Source of the DNA: Clostridia bacterium
GTDB lineage: Bacteria > Bacillota_A > Clostridia > Oscillospirales > CAG-272
NCBI GenBank assembly: GCA_017529175.1
Contig: JAFXNX010000126.1
Span: 1 to 5,273 of the forward strand
Length of the DNA: 5,273 nt
Direction: 5' to 3'
In this document: positions 1-5,273 of the stretch, in pieces
How the letters are laid out: each line of letters opens with the position of its first letter
How positions within the stretch are numbered: position 1 is the first letter of the stretch
Translations under genes and position numbers: made by a program
The notes under the pieces: model-generated
The model's database searches: none
Told to the model about the DNA's origin: nothing
Seen by the model: only the letters and a program-made list of their open reading frames with translations

Positions 1-779
1 CTCTCGCGCTCTTTCTTCCTTTCGTCCTCAAAACGGCGTCTTTCCGTCTGATAACGCTTGTAGTTCTCGCGCTCTTTTCTGCGCTTTGCGATCTCGTGTT
101 CAAGCTCTATCTGACGTCTTTCCTCGCGCGCCGCGGCAGCTCTTGCCGCGTCAGCCTCTTTGCGAAGTCGCTCGGCTTCCATCCTTCTCTGCTCCGCGGC
201 TTCTTTTATACGCCTTTCCCTCTCGTCCGCGAGAAACGCCTGACGTCTGTCCGCTCTCACCGGTGCGGTATTGTTCGACGCGCTCGCGTACTGTCTGTTG
301 ACGTACGCGCCGGAAACTCTTGACGGTGTGAGCTGATACGGATTACCGCCCTTCGCGGTGTTCGGTCTGCTCTTTGTCGGAGCATTTTGAGGCGCCGAAT
401 TCGGTCTGCTCTTCGCAGGTGCGCTTTGTGGCACCGCGTTCGGTCTGCTCTTCGCGGGTGCGCTTTGAGGCGCCGAACTCGGTCTGCTCTTTGCGGGCGC
501 GTTTTGCGGCGCCGCGTTCGGTCTGCTCTTCGCCGGAGCATTTTGAGGCGCCGCAGTCGGTCTGCTCTTTGTCGGAACATTTTGATGCGCCGCGTTCGGT
601 CTGCTCTTCGCGGGCGCGTTTTGAGGCGCCGCGGTCGGTCTGTTTTTCACGGGAGCGGCTTTCGCGCCGGCAGATCCGCTCCTTTGAGGATCGCGAGCAT
701 AGTAATGACCTGACGCGCGTCTTGCGGCGCGCAGTTCTTCATCCGTGAAATATCCGTTGTTATTCGGTTTTTTCGGCAT
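1..779 (-). CDS. Repeat-rich basic coiled-coil protein, function unknown (3' end beyond window)
   Basis: The reading frame starts at ATG 779-777, is open to the window edge, and gives 259 residues without a stop; the C-terminus is missing. An AAAGGAG lies 7 bases upstream of the ATG, which fixes the start. Residues 1-46 are a polar, basic N-terminus with no signal peptide or membrane segment. Residues ~47-138 are seven tandem copies of a 13-residue unit close to RPNAAPQNAPAKS, rich in Pro and Ala with one Arg and one Lys per turn, so probably disordered. Residues ~139-175 are a short linker. From ~176 to the end the sequence is almost entirely Arg, Lys, Glu and Ala, which suggests a long coiled coil or single alpha-helix. 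I recognise no enzymatic motif or named family. It lies 44 bases downstream of mnmM with no terminator between them, so it is probably co-transcribed. The missing C-terminus could hold the functional domain. The gene is confident; its role is open. Confidence 0.82.
   Translation of the reverse strand, partial: MPKKPNNNGYFTDEELRAARRASGHYYARDPQRSGSAGAKAAPVKNRPTAAPQNAPAKSRPNAAHQNVPTKSRPTAAPQNAPAKSRPNAAPQNAPAKSRPSSAPQSAPAKSRPNAVPQSAPAKSRPNSAPQNAPTKSRPNTAKGGNPYQLTPSRVSGAYVNRQYASASNNTAPVRADRRQAFLADERERRIKEAAEQRRMEAERLRKEADAARAAAAREERRQIELEHEIAKRRKERENYKRYQTERRRFEDERKKERE
363..650 (-). repeat. 39-bp in-frame tandem repeat (7 full units plus a degenerate one)
   Basis: On the plus strand the motif cggtctgctc recurs exactly every 39 bases, at 363, 402, 441, 480, 519, 558 and 597, with a decayed eighth copy (cggtctgttt) at 636. 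Each unit encodes 13 residues of the basic protein on the minus strand. Units differ by a few substitutions, for example Asn/Thr/Ser after Arg-Pro, Ala/Ser/Val in the Ala pair, and one Pro-to-His. There are no length changes. Most units carry GGCGCC. Perfect period and in-frame length point to expansion by slippage or unequal recombination under selection to stay in frame. Confidence 0.95.
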
Positions 780-823
780 GACAGTGCTCCTTTCCTCAAA
801 GATATATCAAAAAGTTAATTATG

Positions 824-1378
824 CTATTTGGTCTCGCAGATGATGAAATACGGTGACGTCGGAGAATTCAGCATTTTGAACGATCCTACGCAGTATTTGT
901 ATTTTGACAGAGTGGAAAAATACTCTTCGAGCTCCGCGCCCTCCGCCGCGCCTTCCGGGTGTCCGGGATATACGGCGACGAGGAGTATCGAGTCTGCTCC
1001 GAGCATCCCGACCGCGTTTTCCACGGCGGGAAGAGTCGTTTTTCTCATCGTCGTCAGCGACTTGTTTCCGCTGCCCGGCATATATCCGAGGTTGAACATA
1101 CCCGCCTTTATCGGCTCACGGACAAACTCCGGCGCAAGGTGATGCGACGCGAGGTGAAGCTCCCAGTTTTCGGGACATCCCGACTCCCGCAGATGTGACG
1201 CGGTACTGCATATCGCCTTTGGCTGTATGTCGAACGCGACGACGCGCCCGGAATTACCGACAGTCTTCGACAAAAACTCTGTATCGTGACCGTTGCCCAT
1301 CGTGAAGTCGACGGCGAGGTCTCCCTCTCCCAGATGAGACAGTATGAATTTTTTCTGAAGATCGAGAAGATCGACCAT
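824..1378 (-). CDS. mnmM: tRNA 5-aminomethyl-2-thiouridine methyltransferase MnmM (YtqB family, class I SAM-dependent)
   Basis: This is a 184-residue class I methyltransferase of the YtqB/rRNA_methylase-like family. The family was long annotated as an rRNA methylase; its Bacillus and Staphylococcus members are now known to convert nm5s2U34 to mnm5s2U34 in the tRNA wobble position, in Gram-positives lacking MnmC. Visible signatures are SAM motif I, DFTMGNGHD at residues 24-32; an acidic end of strand 2 at FD 49-50; the family block FNLGYMPGSGNKSLTT at 95-110; and VYPGHPEGAAE at 136-146. Length is typical. I chose the ATG at 1378 because a GGTGGTGAG stretch sits just upstream at suitable spacing. 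The frame could also open at tandem GTG codons at 1390/1387, but nothing resembling a ribosome binding site precedes them. The gene has its own consensus promoter and shares an intergenic region with divergent alaS. The family call is strong; the substrate is inferred from characterised homologues. Confidence 0.9.
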   Translation of the reverse strand: MVDLLDLQKKFILSHLGEGDLAVDFTMGNGHDTEFLSKTVGNSGRVVAFDIQPKAICSTASHLRESGCPENWELHLASHHLAPEFVREPIKAGMFNLGYMPGSGNKSLTTMRKTTLPAVENAVGMLGADSILLVAVYPGHPEGAAEGAELEEYFSTLSKYKYCVGSFKMLNSPTSPYFIICETK

Positions 1379-1413
1379 TTTTCTCACCACCGAATATAAT
1401 TATCCAACTGTAT

Positions 1414-1442
1414 ATTATAACTCCGCGAAGCAGTTTTGTCAA
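1414..1442 (-). promoter_or_regulatory. Consensus sigma-A promoter for mnmM
   Basis: Read on the minus strand, TTGACA (1442-1437) and TATAAT (1419-1414) are separated by exactly 17 bases (1436-1420). Both hexamers match the consensus perfectly. Transcription would begin near 1407, leaving a leader of about 30 bases before the ATG at 1378. No operator or attenuator is visible in so short a leader. Confidence 0.85.
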
Positions 1443-1465
1443 TAAATATTATAATCAAATCAATA

Positions 1466-1494
1466 TTGACAATAAAATAATACTATGGTATAAT
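1466..1494 (+). promoter_or_regulatory. Consensus sigma-A promoter for alaS, with extended -10
   Basis: TTGACA at 1466-1471 and TATAAT at 1489-1494 are 17 bases apart, and TGG immediately before the -10 supplies an extended -10 (TGn). The upstream stretch 1443-1465 is almost pure A/T and could act as an UP element for this promoter and for the divergent mnmM promoter. The start would be near 1501, giving a leader of only ~32 bases that holds AAGGAG at 1519-1524, 8 bases before the ATG. That leaves no room for a T-box leader, the usual control of many aminoacyl-tRNA synthetase genes in this phylum. The -10 sits inside a perfect 12-base palindrome (GTATAATTATAC, 1488-1499). Confidence 0.88.
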
Positions 1495-1532
1495 TATACG
1501 CTGTAAATATATACATCCAAGGAGTTTTTACT

Positions 1533-4172
1533 ATGAAATGGACTTCGCTCAACGACTTGCGTGAATCATTTCTCTCGTTTTTTGAATCAAAGGGACATCT
1601 TCGCCACGAGAGCTATTCTCTGATACCGAACGGCGACCGCTCCCTTCTTCTTATCAACGCGGGTATGGCGCCTATCAAAAAGTATTTTACGGGTGAGGAA
1701 GAGCCCCCGAGACGCCGTATGTGCACATGCCAGAAATGCGTCAGAACGCTCGACATCGACAACGTCGGCAAGACGGACCGCCACGGCACTTACTTTGAAA
1801 TGCTCGGAAACTTCTCGTTCGGAGATTATTTCAAGGTCGAAGCGATCACGTGGGCGTGGGAGTATCTGACAAAGGTCCTCGAAATACCGGAAGAACTTCT
1901 CTATCCCTCCGTCTTCAAGGAAGACGACGAGGCGTTCGATATATGGAACAAACAGATCGGAGTTCCGGCGGAACGTATAGTCCGTCTCGGCAGAGAGGAC
2001 AACTTCTGGGAACACGGCTCAGGTCCTTGCGGCCCCTGCTCGGAGATCTATTTCGACCGCGGCGAAAAGCACGGCTGCGGCAAGCCCGACTGCGCGCCGG
2101 GATGCGACTGCGACAGATTCATAGAAGTTTGGAACAACGTCTTCTCGCAGTTCAACAACGACGGCGCCGGCAATTACACGGAGCTTGCGACGAAGAACAT
2201 TGACACCGGTATGGGTCTTGAACGTCTTGCGTGCGTCATGCAGGACGTGGACAATTTGTTCGAGGTCGACACGATAAGAAAAATCCTCGACAAGGTTTGC
2301 GAGCTCTCCGGAGTGAGGTATCACGATGAATACAAGAAGGACGTTTCGATAAGAGTCATCACCGACCACACACGTTCGTCCGTATTCCTTATCTGCGACG
2401 GCGTTCTCCCCTCGAACGAGGGACGCGGCTACGTCCTTCGCCGTCTTATAAGAAGAGCCGCCCGCCACGGCAGGCTCCTCGGCATCAAAGGCGCGTTTCT
2501 CACCAAAGTAGCCGAGGTCGTCATTGAAGAAAACCGCAACGCGTATCCCGAACTCGTCGAGAAGCGCGACTACATCGAAAAGATATTCTCGATAGAAGAA
2601 GCAAAATTCGACGCAACGATCGACCAGGGTCTTTCCATCCTGAACAGTATAATGAGCGACGCGGCGGACAAAAAGATCTCCGGCGACGACGCTTTCAAGC
2701 TCTACGATACGTTCGGCTTCCCCATCGACCTCACGAAGGAGATCGCCGAGGACAACGGATTCGAAGTCGACGAGGCAAGGTTCGCCGAGCTTATGAACGA
2801 ACAGAAGGTACGCGCAAGAAGCGCGCGCGCCGCGGGTTCAAGCTGGGAGAGTGCGGAAGGTTCTCTCATCGACGGAATTACCGCGACGGAGTTTCTCGGC
2901 TACAGCGAGTGCGAAACCGAGTCAAAGGTCCTCGCGATCATAACCGACGACGGAAAGGTCGATGAAATAACCGAAGGCGACGCTTCCGTCGTATTTGACA
3001 AAACCGTCTGCTACGGCGAAGGCGGCGGACAGGTCGGCGACCGCGGATATATCATCTGCGGCGGCGATAAGATCGCCTACATCACCGACACAAAGAAGCA
3101 AAACGGCGTATTCGTACACAGCATATCGGATATAAGCGGCACGATCAAGGTCGGCGACAGTTATAAGGTCGCATACGACAAGAGAGCAAGACGCCTCACA
3201 ATGAGGAACCACAGCTCGGCGCACCTGCTCCAGGCGGCGCTTCGCGACGTTCTCGGCAGTCACGTCGAACAGGCCGGCTCTTACGTCGACGAACGCGAAG
3301 TCCGTTTCGACTTCTCTCATTTCTCCGCGATGACGAAAGAAGAGATCGAAAAAGTCGAAGCGCTTGTAAACGACGCGATACTCGCGTCATGCCCCGTCGA
3401 AACGGTCGAGACAGACGTTGAAAGCGCTAAAGCGGCAGGCGCTATGGCTCTCTTCGGAGAAAAGTACGGAAAGACCGTACGCATGGTAAAAATGGTCTGC
3501 GGCGACTCTCCTTTGAAGTCGATAGAGCTTTGCGGAGGAACGCACGTTTCAAATACTTCGGAGATAGGTCTTTTCAAGATAGTATCGGAATCCTCCGTCG
3601 CCTCCGGCGTAAGAAGGATCACGGGTATCACGAGTCTCGGAGTCAAACGCTTCCTCGAAGAGAAGGAAGCGCTGATACTTGACGCCGCGAAGGCGCTCAA
3701 AGCGAATAATCCCGCCGATATAGCGTCCCGCGCATCGTCCGTGATGACGGATATATCCTCACTCAAAAAACAGATCGAAACTCTCAATTCAAAGCTCGCG
3801 TCCGGTAAAACGGAAGAGCTTATCGCATCGGCGATCAACGTCGGCGCCGTCAAGCTCATTGCCTCCGACCTCGGAGAAACAGACGTCGGCGCGGCAAGAG
3901 AGCTGTCCGACAAGTTAAGGGATAAAGACCCCGCCCTCGTTTCCGTTCTTGCCGTCCACTCGGGCGATAAACTCAACTTCATCGTCTCGTGCGGCAAAGA
4001 CGCGGTAACAGCAGGAGCTCACGCGGGCAAGCTCGCGGGAGACGTCGCGGCGATAACGGGAGGACGCGGAGGCGGACGTCCCGACAGCGCGATGAGCGGA
4101 GGACGCGAAATATCGAAGATCCCCGAAGCGCTCGACGCGGCAAAGGATATTCTCTCAAGCCAGCTTAAATAA
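1533..4172 (+). CDS. alaS: Alanyl-tRNA synthetase (class II, with editing and C-Ala domains)
   Basis: This cytoplasmic enzyme charges tRNA-Ala with alanine using ATP and hydrolyses mischarged Ser- or Gly-tRNA-Ala. The protein is complete at 879 residues, the usual bacterial length. The class II catalytic core is N-terminal: motif 2 region around TYFEMLGNFSFGDYF (86-100) and motif 3 GRGYVLRRLIRRAARHG (297-313). The shortened CVRTLDIDNVG loop (69-79), where E. coli has a longer RAGGKHNDLENVG, and the Cys-rich segment 166-193 (CGPC, then CGKPDCAPGCDC) are familiar from clostridial AlaRS. The editing domain has its zinc ligands: H560-x3-H564 (NHSSAH) and C667-x3-H671 (CGGTH). A coiled region near 738-757 leads to the C-Ala/DHHA1 domain ending in GGRGGGRPDSAMSGG (843-857). 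Start: ATG with AAGGAG 8 bases upstream. No frameshift or missing catalytic residue is apparent. It is transcribed from its own consensus promoter, divergently from mnmM. Confidence 0.98.
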   Translation: MKWTSLNDLRESFLSFFESKGHLRHESYSLIPNGDRSLLLINAGMAPIKKYFTGEEEPPRRRMCTCQKCVRTLDIDNVGKTDRHGTYFEMLGNFSFGDYFKVEAITWAWEYLTKVLEIPEELLYPSVFKEDDEAFDIWNKQIGVPAERIVRLGREDNFWEHGSGPCGPCSEIYFDRGEKHGCGKPDCAPGCDCDRFIEVWNNVFSQFNNDGAGNYTELATKNIDTGMGLERLACVMQDVDNLFEVDTIRKILDKVCELSGVRYHDEYKKDVSIRVITDHTRSSVFLICDGVLPSNEGRGYVLRRLIRRAARHGRLLGIKGAFLTKVAEVVIEENRNAYPELVEKRDYIEKIFSIEEAKFDATIDQGLSILNSIMSDAADKKISGDDAFKLYDTFGFPIDLTKEIAEDNGFEVDEARFAELMNEQKVRARSARAAGSSWESAEGSLIDGITATEFLGYSECETESKVLAIITDDGKVDEITEGDASVVFDKTVCYGEGGGQVGDRGYIICGGDKIAYITDTKKQNGVFVHSISDISGTIKVGDSYKVAYDKRARRLTMRNHSSAHLLQAALRDVLGSHVEQAGSYVDEREVRFDFSHFSAMTKEEIEKVEALVNDAILASCPVETVETDVESAKAAGAMALFGEKYGKTVRMVKMVCGDSPLKSIELCGGTHVSNTSEIGLFKIVSESSVASGVRRITGITSLGVKRFLEEKEALILDAAKALKANNPADIASRASSVMTDISSLKKQIETLNSKLASGKTEELIASAINVGAVKLIASDLGETDVGAARELSDKLRDKDPALVSVLAVHSGDKLNFIVSCGKDAVTAGAHAGKLAGDVAAITGGRGGGRPDSAMSGGREISKIPEALDAAKDILSSQLK

Positions 4173-4181
4173 AGCAAACGC

Positions 4182-4205
4182 GCGGCGCCCCGCAAGGGAC
4201 GCCGC
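4182..4205 (+). terminator. GC-rich GNRA-capped hairpin after alaS, possible weak terminator
   Basis: Ten bases after the alaS stop, GCGGCGCCCC (4182-4191) pairs with GGGACGCCGC (4196-4205) around a GCAA tetraloop, with one C-A mismatch. The stem is stable, but no run of T follows, so it is not a standard intrinsic terminator. It could instead protect the alaS mRNA 3' end or allow partial read-through. A second, weaker inverted repeat (GACGC-AAA-GCGTC, 4213-4225, flanked by CATAT/ATATG) lies between it and the riboswitch. No convincing promoter is seen in 4173-4240, so whether the downstream unit has its own start is unresolved. Confidence 0.35.
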
Positions 4206-4240
4206 AACATATGACGCAAAGCGTCGATCAAATATGAAAC

Positions 4241-4440
4241 AGTCGGTCTCGGGTGTACTTACGTACTCAATAAGGAAGCAGGTGTAAGTCCTGAGCGATC
4301 TCGTCACCGTGTTCGGTTGTCCTCTCATCCTCCGCTCCGCCGCGGGGTATCCATTGACGTTTACGTTGAGAAGGTGATGAACGGACGATAACCTTAAGCC
4401 GGGAGACTTGCCCGAAAGTGCCGTGTGTGCGAGTTATCAC
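4241..4440 (+). ncRNA. Cobalamin (vitamin B12) riboswitch
   Basis: The leader holds the conserved parts of an adenosylcobalamin-class riboswitch in the right order. GGTCTCGGG near the 5' end is followed by AATAAGGAAGCAGGTGTAAG, in which CAGG (4279-4282) pairs with CCTG (4290-4293) as in the conserved CCGGTGAAAATCCGG-type hairpin. TCGTCACCGTG (4301-4311) corresponds to the conserved CCGCCACTGT element. The B12 box AGCCGGGAGACTTGCC is at 4397-4412, 14 of 16 matches to AGYCMGGRGACCTGCC. The outer limits are approximate. The expression platform is unclear: a small GCAG/CTGC stem (4447-4458) lies before the ribosome binding site (AAAGGAG, 4476-4482) and no T-tract follows, so translational control is more likely than termination. 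The downstream DUF4430 lipoprotein fits B12 control. The stretch 4173-4489 contains no protein gene. Confidence 0.9.
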
Positions 4441-4489
4441 GTATCGGCAGCCGTCTGCATATAAAAAACAAATCCAAAGGAGAAAACAA

Positions 4490-4969
4490 ATGACAAAAAG
4501 AACAAAGAAAATTTTGTCACTGATCTCACTCCTCGTGCTTATGGCGGTAGCGGCACTCGGAATGGCATCATGCGGCAACAATGACGCTTCCGCCGACACG
4601 GCGAAGAACGACGCGACTGTCACCAAAGCGGCAGCAAACGACGTCACGGAAGCCGACGCGACCGAAGCGGCAGCGAAGGAAGTCACGGTAACTGTCGAAG
4701 TTACTGACGACAAGGGCGAGGTGACCTCGAAAGAATTCACAACGTCCGCCGCGACTCTCGCAGACCTTCTCTTGTCAGAGAAGATCGCCGAAGGCGAAGA
4801 CAGCGAATACGGTCTTTATATCACAACCGTAAACGGTATCACCGCCGACTACAATACGGACGGCGCATACTGGGCGCTTTATAAGAACGGCGAATATATG
4901 ATGACCGGCGCAGACGGCGAAACGCTGACAGACGGCGCGGTATACGGCCTTGTCTACACAAAGGGATAA
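4490..4969 (+). CDS. DUF4430 (transcobalamin-like) lipoprotein, putative cobalamin-binding component of B12 uptake
   Basis: This 159-residue exported lipoprotein probably captures cobalamin or a related corrinoid at the outer face of the membrane and passes it to a transporter. Residues 1-27 are a signal peptide: KRTKK, then a hydrophobic run to ~M25, ending in MASC with the lipidated Cys at 28. The Met at -3 is a tolerated variant of the usual Leu. Residues ~29-62 are an Ala/Asp/Glu/Thr linker of low complexity. Residues ~63-159 match DUF4430, the domain related to the C-terminal domain of transcobalamin and intrinsic factor: TLADLLL (89-95), YITTVNGI (110-117), YWALYKNGEY (127-136) and the closing LTDGAVYGLVYTKG. 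The ATG at 4490 has AAAGGAG 7 bases upstream; an in-frame ATG at 4418 lies inside the riboswitch and is not used. Control by the cobalamin riboswitch and the overlapping S-component-like frame support the role. Binding itself is inferred. Confidence 0.88.
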   Translation: MTKRTKKILSLISLLVLMAVAALGMASCGNNDASADTAKNDATVTKAAANDVTEADATEAAAKEVTVTVEVTDDKGEVTSKEFTTSAATLADLLLSEKIAEGEDSEYGLYITTVNGITADYNTDGAYWALYKNGEYMMTGADGETLTDGAVYGLVYTKG

Positions 4970-5063
4970 TACACGTTCCCGCAAGACAAAGCTGACGCTC
5001 ACCGAGATCGCGCTCTTTGCGATGTTCGGGGCGATGATGTTTGTCTCAAAGCTTCTTCTTGAG
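4950..5063 (+). CDS. N-terminal fragment of an ECF-transporter S component (likely B12/corrinoid uptake), cut at a chimeric join
   Basis: Directly after the lipoprotein an overlapping frame encodes a basic tail, then KLTLTEIALFAMFGAMMFVS and KLLLE. This resembles the first helix of integral membrane S components of energy-coupling-factor vitamin transporters found beside DUF4430 lipoproteins in Clostridia. Members usually continue into a Pro-Asn-Ile-His-Leu segment and five more helices; here the sequence instead changes to MutL after about 38 residues. There is no ATG before the hydrophobic helix. The best start is TTG at 4950, giving MSTQRDNTRSRKTKLTLTE and a 20-base overlap with the lipoprotein, though no clear ribosome binding site precedes it; translational coupling could serve. 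Shared control by the cobalamin riboswitch suggests corrinoid uptake. Only one helix is visible, so the family call is moderate and the start uncertain. Confidence 0.6.
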
Positions 5064-5069
5064 GGCCAG
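5058..5069 (+). other. Probable chimeric assembly junction
   Basis: Within a few codons the sequence changes from a membrane-protein helix using CTT, TCA and AAG to MutL using GGC, CTG, CGC and GCC. By hand count, 122 of the 173 bases in 5101-5273 are G or C (about 70%), against roughly half to 60% in sampled lines of alaS. The frame remains open across the join. No insertion-sequence end, direct repeat or attachment site is seen. A misjoined contig is the simplest explanation; the exact base is uncertain. Confidence 0.75.
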
Positions 5070-5273
5070 GAGATGGGCCCCGTCGGCTGTCCGGAGGGCA
5101 CCACCATGATCGTGCGCGACCTGTTTTACAACACGCCCGCGCGCCTGAAATTCCTCAAGTCCGACCGGGCCGAGGCCGCCGCCTGCGTGCAGGCCGCGCT
5201 GCGCTGCGCCCTGGGCCGGCCGGAGATCTCCGTGCGCATGCTGCGCGACGGGAGCGAGGAGTTCTTCTCCCCC
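5064..5273 (+). CDS. mutL: MutL DNA mismatch repair protein, internal fragment (probably from another genome)
   Basis: The frame encodes about 70 residues from the N-terminal GHL-ATPase half of MutL, the mismatch-repair coordinator that couples MutS recognition to strand incision. The diagnostic block is GCPEGTTMIVRDLFYNTPAR followed by LKFLKSD; it matches the conserved GTxVxVxDLFYNTPARxKFL region that follows the ATP-lid motifs. The fragment then continues through AEAAACVQAALRCALGRPEI and VRMLRDGSEEFF to the window edge, with no stop or frameshift. The true N-terminus (ATP-binding motifs I-III) is absent because the sequence to the left belongs to another gene. Strong preference for GCC, CTG, CGC and GAG differs from the AGA, CTC/CTT and GCG usage of alaS and the lipoprotein. 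A real S-component/MutL fusion would make no topological or functional sense. The family call is strong; belonging to this genome is doubtful. Confidence 0.85.

Noticed and set aside
363..650. Possible CRISPR array
   Set aside because: Repeats are directly contiguous with no unique spacers, vary by substitutions, and encode protein in frame.
374..748. Long plus-strand frames through the repeat region (374-748, 387-713) and a minus-strand frame at 257-580
   Set aside because: A 39-base unit is a multiple of three, so any frame free of stops in one unit stays open through all units. These frames have no ribosome binding site and give Arg/Ser/Cys-rich nonsense; only the minus frame starting at 779 has AAAGGAG and sensible flanking sequence.
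828..1198. Plus-strand frames at 828-1142, 904-1095 and 959-1198
   Set aside because: They are antisense to mnmM, whose methyltransferase motifs are clear; no ribosome binding site or family resemblance.
3317..3997. 226-residue minus-strand frame, and other antisense frames inside alaS (1587-2015, 2019-2468, 2922-3320)
   Set aside because: They are shadows of a complete, well-conserved alaS; they show no ribosome binding site or recognisable motif.
4354..4359. TTGACG as a -35 box for the lipoprotein gene
   Set aside because: It lies inside the riboswitch, has no convincing -10 at 16-18 bases, and would make a transcript lacking the sensor.
4418..4489. In-frame upstream extension of the lipoprotein from ATG 4418
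   Set aside because: The extra 24 codons lie in and just after the riboswitch; ATG 4490 has AAAGGAG at ideal spacing and opens directly into a standard signal peptide.
4267..4740. Minus-strand frame over the riboswitch and lipoprotein
   Set aside because: It overlaps a supported riboswitch and lipoprotein; its Ser/Ala/Val composition is the antisense image of the low-complexity linker.
4950..5273. A genuine novel ECF-S/MutL fusion protein
   Set aside because: Both partners are truncated at the join, one is a membrane helix and the other a cytosolic ATPase interior, and base composition and codon choice change at the same point.

Overview
The window looks like a piece of an uncultured Clostridia-type (Bacillota) genome, probably from a metagenome assembly. 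The evidence is an MnmM/YtqB-type tRNA methyltransferase, a clostridial-style alanyl-tRNA synthetase, strong AAAGGAG/AAGGAG ribosome binding sites, textbook sigma-A promoters, and a cobalamin riboswitch in front of a DUF4430 lipoprotein and an apparent ECF-transporter S component. The last ~210 bases are an exception: they encode part of MutL with much higher GC and different codon choice, and they probably come from another genome.

Layout. Minus strand, reading leftward from ~1442: a consensus promoter, mnmM (1378 to 824), then after 44 bases a gene (779 to beyond base 1) for a basic protein of unknown function. That protein has a 13-residue tandem repeat followed by a highly charged predicted coiled coil. 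Plus strand, reading rightward from ~1466: a second consensus promoter, then a complete alaS (1533-4172). A GNRA-capped hairpin follows alaS. Next is a cobalamin riboswitch (about 4241-4440), then a lipoprotein with a transcobalamin-like DUF4430 domain (4490-4969). An overlapping reading frame encodes the first ~30 residues of a membrane protein resembling ECF S components. At about 5058-5066 that frame passes without a stop into the N-terminal domain of MutL and runs off the window.

How the genes work together. mnmM and alaS are divergently transcribed from face-to-face promoters whose -35 boxes are only 23 bases apart. Both act on tRNA: wobble uridine modification and alanine charging. The riboswitch, lipoprotein and S component form a plausible vitamin B12 (or corrinoid) capture and uptake operon that would be shut off when cobalamin is abundant. 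The MutL segment does not belong to this pathway and is best explained as a chimeric assembly join. The main points for a second look are that join, the repeat/coiled-coil protein, and the riboswitch-lipoprotein-transporter unit.
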